A program made the position numbers and the translations under genes. Shown piece by piece: positions 11,587 to 23,285 of a stretch of DNA of 64,000 nt. The stretch's first letter is position 1. Each line of letters begins with the position of its first letter. Location: positions 13,380,913 to 13,444,912 of the forward strand of contig NC_051131.1 in NCBI RefSeq assembly GCF_014839805.1, in the 5' to 3' direction. Under the pieces are notes generated by a model. It saw only the letters and a list, made by a program, of their open reading frames with translations, had not been told where the DNA came from and did not search any database. The DNA comes from Manduca sexta. Its lineage: Eukaryota; Arthropoda; Insecta; Lepidoptera; Sphingidae.

Positions 11587-12601
11587 TCTATACTATTATA
11601 TAAAGCTGAAGAGTTTGTTTGTTTGTTTGTTTGAACGCGCTAATCTCAGGAACTACTGGTCCAAACTGAAAAATTCTTTTTGCGTTGGATAGCCCTATGT
11701 TCGTGGAGTGCTATAGGCTATATATCATCACGCTATACCCAATAGGAGCGGAGCAGTAATGCCTAATCTCAGGAACTATCGGTCCGAACTGAAAAAATCT
11801 TTTTGCGTTGGATAGCCTTTTGTTCGTGGAGTGCTATAGGCTATATATCATCACGCTATACCCAATAGGAGCAGAGCAGTAATGGCTAATCTCAGGAACT
11901 ACCGGTTCGAACTAAAAAATTCATTTTGTATTGGATAGCCCTTTATTTGTGAAGTGCTATAGGCTATATATCATCACGCTATGACCAATAGGAGCAGAGC
12001 AGTAACGGCTAATCTCAGAAACTAGGAGTTTGAACTGAATAATTCTTTTTGTGTTGGATAGCCCTTTGTTCCTGGAATGCTATAGGCTATATATATCAAC
12101 ACGCTATGCCCAATAGGAGCGGAGCAGTAATCGCTAATCTCAGGAACTACCGGTTCGAACTGAAAAAATATTTTTGTGTTAGATAGCCCTTTGTTCCTGG
12201 AGTGCTATAGGTTATATATATCGTCACGCTATAACCAATAGGAGCGGAGCAGTAATGAAACATGATGCAAAAACGGGGACAATTTATTAGTTTTGAGAGC
12301 TTCTGTTGCGTGCGCTGCGTAAACGGTTAAAGTTATGCAACAATAATGTATGACGGGATTGTTCCTCTTAAAAAGTTCTACAAAAATATATCATAAAACA
12401 AAGTCCCCCGCTGCATCGGTCTGCCCGAACGTGTTAAACTCAAAAACTACCCAACGTATTAGGATAAAATTTGGTATGGAGACAGTTTCAGACCCTGGGA
12501 AGAACATAGGCTCCCCGGAAAATATATAGCGTGACTTTTATAACGGAAAACTTTAGCCCGAAAAACTTTATAACGCGGGCGGAGCCGCGGGCAAAAGCTA
12601 G
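11587..12601 (+). mobile_element. Non-autonomous Helitron with both ends intact
   Basis: It starts TCTATACTATTATATAAAG and ends GCGGGCAAAAGCTAG. The base before is A (11586) and the base after is T (12602), the AT target typical of Helitrons. A GC-rich hairpin (GCGGGCGGAGCCGCGGGC) sits just before the CTAG end. The body holds five tandem units of about 123 bases, then a unique tail. No Rep/helicase frame is present, so it depends on a partner in trans. Confidence 0.85.
11641..12256 (+). repeat. Tandem array of about 123-bp units inside the Helitron
   Basis: Units start at 11641, 11763, 11887, 12010 and 12135, each with TAATCTCAGGAACTA at the start and CAATAGGAGCGGAGCAGTAA at the end. Spacing is 122-125 bases. 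The copies differ by scattered point changes, so the array is not a very recent expansion. Confidence 0.9.
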
Positions 12602-12602
12602 T

Positions 12603-13017
12603 AGAGTATAAAAAGATAAATAATATTAAAATATATTGGTCACTACCTACGTTATACCTTTGTCTTTGGGATTTGAATGAGTGTTGCTGCGATTTGGGAT
12701 TTTTTTAAAAAAGCTCCAAATTATATTTATCGAAACACATAAACCCATAGATATCAGTGTTAACGTTTAATTGTAGTTTTTCAATTCCGCTTAGGGACAT
12801 AACTGTTTTCCTCAAAGGAGGCAATATGATTCCATTTCCAAGTACTAACGTGTGTACCTACAACTACCCACGTACGCAATAGTGGAATACAAAAAAAAAT
12901 ACATTAGCCAATTCTATAATCGAATCCAGGACATCGCCAGTATGATTAATATTTAAAGTCGATGTTCCTACTATTCCTTCATTTTTATTTGAAATAAATG
13001 ACAATATTTTTTCTTAA
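12603..13017. other. Intergenic, no gene seen
   Basis: AT-rich spacer between the Helitron and the next SINE. Nothing recognisable. Confidence 0.6.
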
Positions 13018-13285
13018 CACACATACACACTCATTCATGTCTGTTATCCCCGGAGGAGTCGCCAGAGGTGCAAGCGCAACTGTAACACCAACTATAGCTT
13101 CTATATTCTATAACTTCGACCGTAAGTATTTCGTCCCATAATGCGATAGGGGGCGAGCCTATCGCCTTATTGGACACAAATTCTAGGCTCCGGGCTACTA
13201 CTGAATTGAAAAACTCATTGAGTAATAGAACCCGAGTCCCCAGCACTGCAATCATTCCGTAATACAACTACACCACCAAGCCATT
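13018..13285 (-). repeat. tRNA-derived SINE, family B
   Basis: Minus-strand copy from a head GGTGTAGTTGTATTACGG through GATAGGCTCGCCCCCTATCGC to a tail with CTCCGGGGATAACAGACATG. The matching full copy at 46828-47068 shows the tRNA-like head with box A and box B. This copy lacks a good box B. Confidence 0.65.
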
Positions 13286-13367
13286 CCATTAAAATTCGTT
13301 GCTAATATATATCTCTTCATAACAAGAATAAGACAAAAAACAAAACACTTTACATGAAAATGGTAAC

Positions 13368-13373
13368 TTTATT
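13368..13373 (-). terminator. Poly(A) signal of ACBP-2
   Basis: AATAAA on the minus strand, about 50 bases past the ACBP-2 stop codon. Typical spacing. Confidence 0.75.
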
Positions 13374-13421
13374 AAATAACAATGAGAAATAAAAAAAATG
13401 ATTTAATCCTAATAAATAGAC

Positions 13422-15840
13422 TTATGCGTATTTGGAGTGCAGTTTCTCGGCCATGTCGATGTACTGCTTCTTGGCGTCATCCTGGGCGATTCCCTTGCGG
13501 CTGGTCCATGCCTTCCACTTCGCGCTCTCCACGAGGCCGCTGGGCTGGTCTGGAAACAAGGAAAAGAAAGATTGAAATAGAGTAGGAGGAACTAAAGGAT
13601 TTCTGATAGGTCTTAAGTTAAGGTACCATAAATCTGATGTCTCGTTACCGAACGTTGATCATAAATAGAAATAAAAATAGGTTTCCGTTTCTGATAGGTG
13701 AGGTGGGTCCGAAGTTAGAATAGGTTAAATCCAATGTTAAATGCTAATAACATACCAATGTTGACATCGCCGAAGTTGGCTTGCTTGTACAGGGAGTACA
13801 GAGCGAGGTTCTCCTCGTCGCTGGGCTTGGTCTTCCAGTTCCTAACGCGGTCGGCGACCTGTTTGAATTGCTGTAACAATAAAATTACATTTGTTTATTT
13901 CTAGTAATAACTCAGTTACTGAGGAGCTTCAAGTGTGTCGCGTGTCGGTATTAGCCTGTGTATAACTGATTTCAAAAATGCCAGCATAATTGTGTCGACT
14001 GGCAAGGGGTAATCTCTCGTCATTCGATGTTCTATATGAACTCCACTCCGCTTATTAGTTGGGTCACTCTAACGTGCCTGTATAGAAAATGACGCATCTG
14101 AACAAATCATAAGCACCTTATTGATGGCACGTAACTTGAACTACCAATCCGCACTAGGCCAGCGTGGTAGACTAAGACCTTATCCCTTTCAATAAAGAAG
14201 GCCCGTGCCCAGTAGTGGGACAGTATAATACAATGCTGTTATAACTTGAATCTGAGCTTGATATGACTATAGATCAAAGGCATACAATTTCTGTCAGTAA
14301 TCAAATCTATCAAAACGAACGGGAACTATCGGGAAACGAACCCGAAGCCTCAGCACTGCGGTCGGTAATACAACTGCGCCACGGAGGCAAATATTCGCTT
14401 ATCAGTCACGTCGAATATGATCGATGCGTAATTACACTGTTATGTGATAATGTATCACCACTCGCAGCAACGTGGATCCGATAATACCAAAAGCTTAGAT
14501 AAAAGAATTAACAATTGCCGAAACCTAAACTAAAAGCTGGAAGTCTTTATTACGCCAAGTACTTAATGCCCTTCCGTTGCGCCTTCGACTAACCGAGACA
14601 TAAATATCTACAGATCAGGGTCCTTAACAAAGGCGCCTTTTTACAATCGATAATGCTAATAGGAAACAGAAAAAAAAGTATCGAGTGACATATTCTAAAT
14701 ATTGCAATTTTTTTTAGAAAGTTTTAAATCATAATATTAATTTTAATAGAAGCAATCTATTTAATACAAGCGGATCACTCCATGCATGATGGAATGGTTG
14801 CATAATTTTCTGTGCTATTTTACTGGCATGTTTAAATCGTTAAGTCGATTGTGTGGTTATACAGCTGTTACAGTACTCAGTAAAAATATTTTGTAATAAT
14901 ATGGAGTAATATATGATGTACTTTTGAAATCACTGAGAAAACAGGGAGTCGATAAATAGAAATTTTACATTAGTTTTACATCTTTTTAGTGTTAAATACC
15001 TACATTATAATTTATGCCTTTTGATATTAAGAAAATTGATGAATGCTGTTTCAGATTAAGAATATTTTTTTTCAGTTCTACTTAAAAAAAGGTAACTAAA
15101 TTTTTTTTCCAAATGATCCTACATAGTTAGTATATTTTCTTATAGTTGGTTGATAATATCACATTAAATTGTGTGTACCACTAGGGTGTCGTAGGGGGCA
15201 AGGTTCCACTATATGATACATTCACATACACCTACATTGAAACAAGACTGTTTTTGTTAATAGAGACATACATTAATGCAATGTCTTAGTTGTAACAATT
15301 ATGGATAATTAACAAATCCGAATGGAGGAGAGCGAGGTTTGTTATTTCATACGTAGTTCGCCCTCTTCCGAAACGCCATGATACTGGTAGTACAGATAGC
15401 TTTTTAATGAGATAACAAATAGCTCATCTTATTTAGCAAATAGTTGTTAATTACGATACTAGTAACATTATGGATTTCTGTTTTCACATGTGGGTGGCGG
15501 AGGCAGGCAATGCTCTGCAGTTTGATGGTACGTATTTGGATGTCAAAAATAGCTGTTGTTTTTTGAATTATTGTTATCTAGTTTTAGTAATTCCAAAGAT
15601 ATGATATATGATTATATCTATTCAGGCATAAGGAAATGATTACAAATATTTCCAGGTGTTTTACAATCTTGCTGACAACATATATCGCCATGATTCATGA
15701 CATACGTTTATTATAACTATGAAAATCGATAAGACATCGACAGTTTAACTATCATAACAATTTCTGGGAAAATAATAATTATTAAATATGTTTTGTTTGA
15801 TGTGTTTTGTGTCAAAAATAGTTACCTCGTCAAGAGACAT
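13422..15840 (-). CDS. Acyl-CoA-binding protein 2 (tandem paralogue)
   Basis: Binds acyl-CoA esters in the cytosol, as ACBP-1 does. Three coding exons on the minus strand: 15826-15840 (MSLDE, donor GTAACT, phase 0), 13756-13870 (donor GTATGT, phase 1) and 13422-13549 ending in TAA; total 85 aa. Acceptors are TGTTACAG and TTTCCAG. Exon 2 carries the Tyr/Lys pair in LYSLYKQANFGD. Exon 3 carries the SAKWKAW core (Lys54-type) and KKQYID (Tyr73-type). The product is five residues shorter than ACBP-1, with a basic end HSKYA. Intron positions and phases equal those of ACBP-1, showing an old tandem duplication. The proteins differ at many positions, so roles or expression may have split; that is inference. 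The upstream promoter was not found. Confidence 0.96.
13930..14095 (+). repeat. Family A retroposon fragment
   Basis: Has the family's CATAATTGTGTCGACTGGC and the later GTGGGTCACT-type block, ending GTGCCTGTATAGAAAA. The head is missing. Confidence 0.65.
14139..14240 (+). repeat. Family C SINE 3' end
   Basis: CCAATCCGCACTAGGCCAGC to GTGGGACAGTATAATACA matches the last third of the full SINE at 17571-17903. Confidence 0.7.
14325..14400 (-). repeat. Family B SINE head fragment
   Basis: On the minus strand it reads TGCCTCCGTGGCGCAGTTG, then a box B-like GGGTTCGTTTCCCGATAG. This is the tRNA-like head of family B without its body. Confidence 0.6.
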
Positions 15841-15861
15841 GTTGGTTTAGTTGATTGAGAT
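15826..15861 (-). other. ACBP-2 exon with start codon and short leader
   Basis: A minus-strand acceptor TTTGTTTCAG ends at 15862, followed by 21 leader bases and the ATG at 15840. So an upstream non-coding exon should exist; I could not place it with confidence. Confidence 0.7.
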
Positions 15862-17369
15862 CTGAAACAAAAGAAATACAAATGTGTAAAAAATCAATCA
15901 AATCGGCTGTCAAATCTTAAAAAAATATCTGTAGATACATTAAACACACACACGCGAATTTAAAACCACCTCTCTTTTTAGAAGGTTGTTAAAAATAGCT
16001 AAATAATAATGTTTTACTAGCAATAAGTTCATTTAAGATAACCTCAGAACATACGACTAAAAACTATATGATTTTTTATAACATAATTCGTCACCTAATG
16101 ATTACGTTTTTTAGTAGGACAAGTAAAGACGATATGGATGAAGTGAAGTGAACTTTACCTCCAATAAACACCCACAATATCAAGAAACCTGACTGCTTTA
16201 GTAGCCATAAGGAAAAGGAATAGCTACAAGAAGAGGGCTCGGATATTTGGGTTCTTGAACATACCACTTACTGTATGAGACGCAACAGCGAGCTATCAAT
16301 TCACGTTTGTTTTCTGTGACATAGTTGTAGGTTCCCGGTCAAGCCAGCCAACTATGCTGTATACAAATATGACTATGAGTAGCTGCGCAATAATTAACGG
16401 TCTATAGACACGGAACTCTACCTTATCCAGGGTTAAAAAAATCACTGAATATACCCGTTAGAATTCTGTATTTACTTCAGACTTTAGACATGACGTCTTA
16501 CAAATTAGGTTTGCGAATCCATCAATGATAAAGCTGGTAAAAATATCATTAATCAACACATATATTTCCAACGCACGTTCGATTTTCAAAAATGGTGACA
16601 GTTTTGACGGAACTCGCCATTGGTCAATTACATTCGTTTATGGACAACGTAGTGGCGTGCGCGCATTTCTGCCGCAAACGTTACATTCCACAGGTTCATT
16701 GACCGGGATGGCGCGGAAACTGGAGCTGTCCGTGCACTTTCCATTCACTGACAGTATCGAATTAAAGTAGGTTGGGGAAAGATGGGCGTGCCCATACCGG
16801 TGCAATGCATATGCAGATTGGCGTTAATGCACTCATTAAAACACACGGTGAAAACTGGTTTGACAAGGTCGATTACAGAGGTGTTAGTATTTGATGATGG
16901 TCTTTCGTACACACTTAAGTGTAGTTTTTAACATGACTATGTGGTTATACAGCTTAGACTTACTTTGTAGGATGTAATAAAAGCGACGAGTTATAATAAA
17001 TTCTATACTCGCAACAGTGAGTCGCGCTGGTCTTCTTTTACCTTATACTTTAATGAAATAGCTTCCGCTTGAATATTCAGTAGTAAAGTAACGCTACACA
17101 ATTTTGTGTACAACATTAATGGCCTGGATCGACCAAGATAACAATATATCACAGAAAAACAACGTGAACGTGTAGTTTGTAGTTACGTTTCGACTTGTAA
17201 GTTAGATTTTAAGATGCTCAAATATCCCCTCTCTACATAAACCCTTTTCTTTAAACCAGGTATGGCGTCCATGAATCTTCCACGCATGTAATTGTCTACA
17301 TCAGTTAAGTTTAGATTTTGTTTAGTTATTTTTGCTACTGACTCTATTATAGACTCGACCCCTATCACA
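15862..17369. other. Upstream region of ACBP-2
   Basis: It must hold the ACBP-2 promoter and probably a non-coding exon. A less AT-rich block at 16570-16800 is the best candidate for a regulatory or promoter segment, but I see no TATA box with a matching donor. No other gene seen. Confidence 0.5.
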
Positions 17370-17480
17370 ATAGACGCGTCTCTTATCACATTATACGATG
17401 GAATACACATGGCAAAAAGTGGTTGCAACATTTGCGCCTCTGCGTACCTCTTCGAGGTTAAAAAGGTTGAGTGTGTGTGA
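17370..17480 (+). repeat. Family B SINE 3' part
   Basis: Contains ATTATACGATGGAATACACATG, then GGCAAAAAGTGGTTGCAAC and GCCTCTGCGTACC, the diverged tail of family B. Confidence 0.55.
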
Positions 17481-17570
17481 GAGACTCTACATTATGCAAC
17501 TCTTAGTATACTTCAAACTAAATATAAATTAGACCCAAGAAGGGCAATACGTTCGAATAGTATATTAAGA

Positions 17571-17903
17571 AGCGTCGATAGTCTAGTTGGTTGATTGACT
17601 GTCGAGACGAATGTCCGCAGGTTCAAAACCCAAGGGCACATACCTCTGACTTTTTTAAAATTATGTATGTATTCTTTGTGAATTATAGCTTGTTTTAACG
17701 GTGGAAATGAAATAGTGAAATGGTGGAAAACATCTTGAGGAAATCTGCATAGAAAAATTCTCTATAGGAATATATTTGTGTATGAAGACTACCAAATTCT
17801 CACTAGCCAGCGTGGTAGACTAAAGCCTAATCCTTGTCAGTAGTAGAGGAGGCCCGTGTCCAGCAGTGAGACATATAATACAGACCTGATATTATTATTA
17901 TAG
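17571..17903 (+). repeat. tRNA-derived SINE, family C, near full length
   Basis: Starts with a tRNA-like head: box A TAGTCTAGTTGG at 17579-17590 and box B GGTTCAAAACC at 17620-17630. The body runs to CAGCAGTGAGACATATAATA and ends in an (ATT)n tail. The two boxes form an internal RNA polymerase III promoter. Fragments of the same family lie at 14139-14240 and 47100-47193. This is a SINE, not a tRNA gene: the acceptor and anticodon stems do not fold. Confidence 0.8.
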
Positions 17904-19761
17904 CATAATTAGGTACTCTACTTACGTGTCTCTTAGCTCTCTCGGAAATATACTGAGGTTATCTTTACAAAACTATAATAAAATATTGCCTTATCGGGCA
18001 CGAGTGTAATTAATTGCTAAATAATCGCAGTTCTTGATAAATACAATGCTATCTTAATCTGTAAGTGGTTGGGAAAGTCCTAAAAATATAAATTCTTAGA
18101 AATATTTCGAAATTTAGACCAAAGATCGACCCTATGGATTTCTTAAGCCCTTTTCGGTATGAAAATTGACCTAATAGAATATCTAGTGGTCAGCGTTTTG
18201 GAATAGTTGCTTTGGCCATCATGTAAGTCGATAAGTATTTTTTTCTTAAAGGGCAGGCAAACCGCTTACTATTTTGTTAAACCAACCATGAGTGTCGAAG
18301 AGTTTTGAGTCATGAAGAATAGGTACCCCTGTTCTTACCTATTTTCGACCAGGTCATCACACGTCGTAAAATGCCATTACTGGGGTAAGAGATAACGCTT
18401 AGAGCTCTTGCTAAAAGTAAAATAAATGCCCTAAGTAATCAACCACGGCCAACCCTGACTATTATAAAAGGCGATTAATGGAGTCTAGAAGGGGTCTCAG
18501 GGCATACTGATGTATGCTCACTAAAACTGTTAACAATATGCCAGAGAAATTTTAGGTGCATCTCTGAGGTTCAACAAGGAAGAATGGAGATGAAACGTGA
18601 TTCACTAGATGTCTAGAAATCTCGTTGACTAAGAAATATGTTTAGTTGAGATTGTTGAGCAAAATTATTTGGTCAATAACTAAAATTATTGATTTAAATA
18701 TTCATGTTTATCAAAGAATCAACAACACTGTGAGATTGCCAAAGAGTTAATTTTCCCAACCCTAACCCATTGGCCCAACCTAATTGGCCCAACCTCAGAA
18801 GCAACTAAGAAGTTATGTCTCCGTAAGTAAGACCGATGAAGTCTTACCAGGGTTGAACCGCCTGCAAAAATCTGACATCGGGATGAGTCCTTCACCGTAT
18901 TTCGCTTTTACTCCGCTAGACCACGCTTAACTTCCCCAATGATCCCCTTTAATCACCTCTAATGATAAATGGGGGAGACTGTGGTTGAATTCTCTAAATG
19001 CCCGCAGTCCATATTGTAGATGCCCACATGCATCACAATACAGTGGTTTTGAAAATGGAATGAACGAATACCTCATGAAAATTAAAAAGTTATAGCTCTT
19101 ACAACGTTAAATAAAAAAATATATTAAATGTCTTGTTAAATTGTACGTCGTTTCGGATTAAACAATAGGTATAATAATATTGATAAGTGATAAAACAATT
19201 TGCGAAATTATTCAATACCTACTCCCACGATTTTATCAATGAAAATACTTAAATAATCTGAGATTTTATCATATCAAATTTGCATTGATTTTTATTTAAA
19301 TATCAATATTTTGAACTAGAAGCTGCGATCTAGACACATACATTCAACCTAACTGACAGTAGTACAAACACGCTGTTAGATCTACAAGTATGAAATTTTG
19401 TACAGGATTATCGTACGTAAGCACTAAGATTAGAAGTTTAAAAATCCCTGAAATGGGGGCAAAATATTGTCAACAGGAAAGAGCGTAGGGCACACGAATA
19501 TTATTAAAAATCACAACACAAAATTTTAAACACCTATAACACGAAAACTGGGTTATTTCACCACATTTTTCGGTCACAGCCACGACACAATGAATATTAT
19601 ATAACTTACCACTGGATAGAGAAGCTACGAGATCGAAGTGGGCACTGGGCAGAACCTGCGATGCACACGCGTTAAATTCCGGAGCCCAGTGTGGGCTGGC
19701 CTGCAAAATCCTAGGGCTGCCCCTGCGCAAAGATATAAAAAATATATATAATTTACAAGTG
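17904..19761. other. Intergenic, no gene seen
   Basis: Mostly AT-rich. A richer patch at 19590-19735 has no match I recognise. No splice-consistent coding segment. Confidence 0.6.
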
Positions 19762-19875
19762 TTTTTGACTGCCTCAGTGGCATAGTTGTATTGGCGGTGC
19801 CACCACTGCTATCAATTTAGAGTCTGCAATTTGTACCCGATATGGCGACAGGCTATTAAATCATGGGACGGGACA
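19762..19875 (+). repeat. Family B SINE with internal deletion
   Basis: Head GCCTCAGTGGCATAGTTG is followed almost at once by GAGTCTGCAATTTGTACCCG, then the middle body. The box B region is lost. Confidence 0.65.
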
Positions 19876-21129
19876 CTCTTGCGAAATTATTTTTTATTAC
19901 ATAAATACGAAATAAATAATTGAGACTAGGTTCTTACCGTTTCCCAGCCAATTAAATAGAATAGTAAAGAATTAAGGGAATAAGAAAGATTATTTAGTTA
20001 GTTTATTGATAGAATCAGCCGCCTGCTAATTTTGGTACAAAACCATCTCTACCAATAGGCCGCAAGTTCAAACCGTTCATTCAGTTAAAGAAGGAAAATG
20101 AGAATGTAATTAAGGTTCTCGCCCCAGCAAAACGGCGCGCTAACAGGATTTTTAATCGAAATCTATAAAATATATAGAAAAACCGAAAATGTATGGCATG
20201 AATGATCAAGGCGGTTTGCTCTGGGGAGGGTCTTAATTATGCACCGGCAATCCAATTCAGCAGTTCAAATGCCTGTTATTTAGCTATCTTTTATTTTTCA
20301 AGACACTGAAATAAACAATGATATAATTAATATGCATATTTATCTCTCATACATCTAATTATAAACATTTTAAATATAAAAGAGAAAACATACATACATG
20401 CTTATTTTACATTACATTTGATATGCTTATTCTACATGTTTATTTAGTTGAGAAAACATTCACTAGGATATTAGTAGATGGAAATGTAGAGGAAATTCAA
20501 AATTATATAGATAAATATGAGGTTATTGAAGAAGGAAATGAAATAAAATGAGATTAATGACAAGGTGGGTACTGACAGGAATACAACATTGGACTTCCAA
20601 AGAAGGGTGACGATAGGCAAGACGCTGCGGGTAAAAATTAGATAAACGCTTTGTACGACATACTTAATTGAAAAACTAAGCCGAACCCTCTTTAGAGCAG
20701 TTACAAGGTGAAAAGGAGGAGAAATGCATGGAAGCAGGAATCATAGCATTTCTAATCAATTGTAATCTTAATCAAAAGAATTAACTCATAAGAACCAGCT
20801 CCTCCTTAAAAGCTAGGCAGAGTCTCAAACAATGTTTCCATCAGTAGGTTTACTATCGATCTCTCACCTCTAATGCTAATGACGCTAATAATCATAAAAC
20901 GAGTCGACCTTGCGGAATGACGCAAACAACACACCATTGTCTACTGAATCATGAGTTGCATGTTTAATTACTTTTTTTCAGACAAACGAGAAATTATTGG
21001 CTAGGTTTTGATGCAATTGTGCAGAGAACAAGTTATAACTGTTAAATATAATTTATCTAATGATTTTGCTCGCGACTCTAAACCCATTAAAGCTCTTTTA
21101 AATTTATAGGTCTCAGAGATTATATAACC
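19876..21129. other. Intergenic, no gene seen
   Basis: AT-rich with no supported feature. Confidence 0.6.
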
Positions 21130-21540
21130 TCCTATGAGTTTTACTGGTGGTAGAATATATTTTAAATCAATCTTTTTTTTTTTTTGTTTACGCGGAGAAA
21201 GTGTCTTATGACTACCGCCCAGCGTTCGTGGGGGGCGACTGAGCGGTTATGTTGGGGTCACCGTGCCTTACGACCCGGCGTTGCGCCGCCCGGATTTGAT
21301 GTCGATCTTCAATTTTAAATCTATCTGGATAGCAACCAACGTACACAAGGTGTTAAAACCCGCCATAGTCGGCCACGTAAGTGTCGCGTTCCGGCTTCAA
21401 CGGTACCAACAACCGATATAATTGTGTCGTCTGCCGAGGGGTACTCATCTATCGTCAGTCGATATTCTATTGATCCCCATTCGACTTACTATCAGATGCA
21501 GTGGAGTCACTTTCTGTGAGCGTATAAAAAAAAGAGTTAA
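21130..21540 (+). repeat. Family A retroposon interrupted by a younger insert
   Basis: The head (ACTGGTGGTAGAATATATTT) stops at 21172 and resumes at 21312, then runs through GTACACAAGGTGTTAAAACC to a GCGTATAAAAAAAA tail. The break is caused by a nested element with its own duplicated target. Confidence 0.8.
21173..21311 (-). mobile_element. Retroposon nested in a family A copy
   Basis: It begins with a run of T (a poly-A tail on the minus strand) and is bounded by a 14-base direct repeat, 21159-21172 and 21312-21325, differing at one base. This is a classic target-site duplication of a poly-A retroposon. A related, diverged segment lies near 45119-45160. Confidence 0.75.
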
Positions 21541-22107
21541 ATATATTTTAGTATCCCGTATAAAAATACCCGTTCATCTTTAAATAATGATTATAAATTT
21601 ATGTCCCGTAAAAGTAAATACTGATACATTACGCATATTCATAGAATTATTAACAATGTCCTAAAATAATTAACTATAACTTTTATTAACACAGCTGTTA
21701 ACTAAAATAATATTAAAACGAAGCATCTGAATCAATAAAGAAACGCTAGCGACTCCAGATTGTGCAATCCAAAATATATTCCATGGTAAATTTAATAAAA
21801 AATAAAAGGGCGATTGCTTCTGTAGTGGTGGCGAAGGGTCCATCTACATCGATTCCTGCTTCCCTTTTGTTATTTATATAATTAGAACGATTTACTGGCC
21901 ACATTTATGCATACTAGTACCTATACATTGTGTGAAAATTTCGTCCTTTACCGCTCTTGTGTGGTGAGATCCTTATCAATTTAAAAAATAAATAACAAGA
22001 GCCATTTAAGCCAGAATAAGTTTATCGTAGTGGAAATGAAAATTTACCTTTATAATATAAATTAATTTAAGCCACGTGCAGGGTTAGAAGTAGTCAGTGT
22101 CATGATC

Positions 22108-22190
22108 ATCATCAACATTTCAGCCGGGAATCTTCCACTGCTGGATATAGGCATCCCCCATTGAGCGCCATAGAGACCGGTTTAGTCGTA
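22108..22190 (-). mobile_element. RTE-type LINE 3' end fragment
   Basis: On the minus strand it reads GCGCTCAATGGGGGATGCC, then CAGCAGTGGAAGATTCCCGG and a TGATGATGATC tail: the extreme 3' end of the RTE family better kept at 37116-37380. Confidence 0.65.
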
Positions 22191-23164
22191 GTCAGTATAG
22201 TCTACAGCAAGACCAGAGTAAACCAGTGTATCACATCTCGCTGAAAACAGACTTCGAATGAACAACTTAGTTGGGTTCCTTTGCGCCTTCAGACATATTA
22301 GAGCAGTCCTAAAACTACTACAACCATCACAAAATACAATAAAAAATGTATTAACAAAAAATTGTCATACGTGCCAACCCTGTGTTATATAAAACGATAT
22401 CACTCAATAAAACTCAGCACCCTTATCACAAGTAATCCTACGCAGAGATAATCCAAATAAAAACTTATTAACATAAGTTTGAACGTAAGATTACTTAACA
22501 ATTATATAATTACGTGTAATCACTGATTGATATACAAAAAACTTAAGTAAATAGTCGCATAAAGGAATTTGGCTGATCAAGACACGATACAGAATGACAA
22601 GTTCGTTGAAAGAAAAAAAGAAATGTAAGAAATAAAAGATTTTATTATTGAAACAATATCAATATAACATGTACAATAAAGAAGAGAATAAACTAAAATA
22701 TGTAATGGAAGATAATGCATAAATTATATATTCCTTGCTGCAGTACCAGCAATTGCTTATCCTGTACTGAAATTGTCAACATATTGCTTTCATAATATAA
22801 TAATTATGGAACAAATAGTTGGTCCAACTACTTGCTAAACTAATCAACAGTTAATTAACTAGGAGATGCTTGAACTCTGCTTCTCCGACGTTTTGACCAG
22901 ATATCTTGATTTCGAGTGCAGTAATTAGGGGCATTTATTTTAATGTAATTACTGTTTTGTGCTGGAATTCATCTACAACTCATATAAAACAAATTTCTCC
23001 TTAGTTAAGTCGACTTTTACACATTTTATCCACGAAGGTAAAGGCACAATTACTTCGCCCAGTTTTTGCCTTGTTATTTCGGTCCGTGATTTCATAGGGG
23101 ATGGTTCTACTATCGCTATACATATATCATTCCAGACTTCAGGCTGGTACTGAGCAACAAGACC

Positions 23165-23285
23165 CAATATAAGTAACTTCATTCGACCCAGGGTCGTACC
23201 CGAGACCACAACACGACAATCACACCGCAATACAAAAACCCCACCAAGGCAAATGCCAAATAGCTATACGCGTTAACCGGAATCA
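23165..23285 (-). repeat. Family B SINE head fragment
   Basis: On the minus strand TGCCTTGGTGGGGTTTTTG is followed by GGTCTCGGGTACGACCCTGG, a decayed tRNA-like head. Confidence 0.45.

Larger units (their letters stand above)
13871..15825 (-). other. ACBP-2 intron 1
   Basis: About 2 kb. The 3' half (13930-14400) is packed with SINE fragments of families A, C and B; the rest is AT-rich with nothing recognisable. Confidence 0.75.

Noticed and set aside
13382..13585. Plus-strand frame over ACBP-2 exon 3
   Set aside because: Antisense shadow of the real exon.
17571..17650. Possible tRNA gene
   Set aside because: A and B boxes are present but there is no cloverleaf; it continues into a known SINE body.
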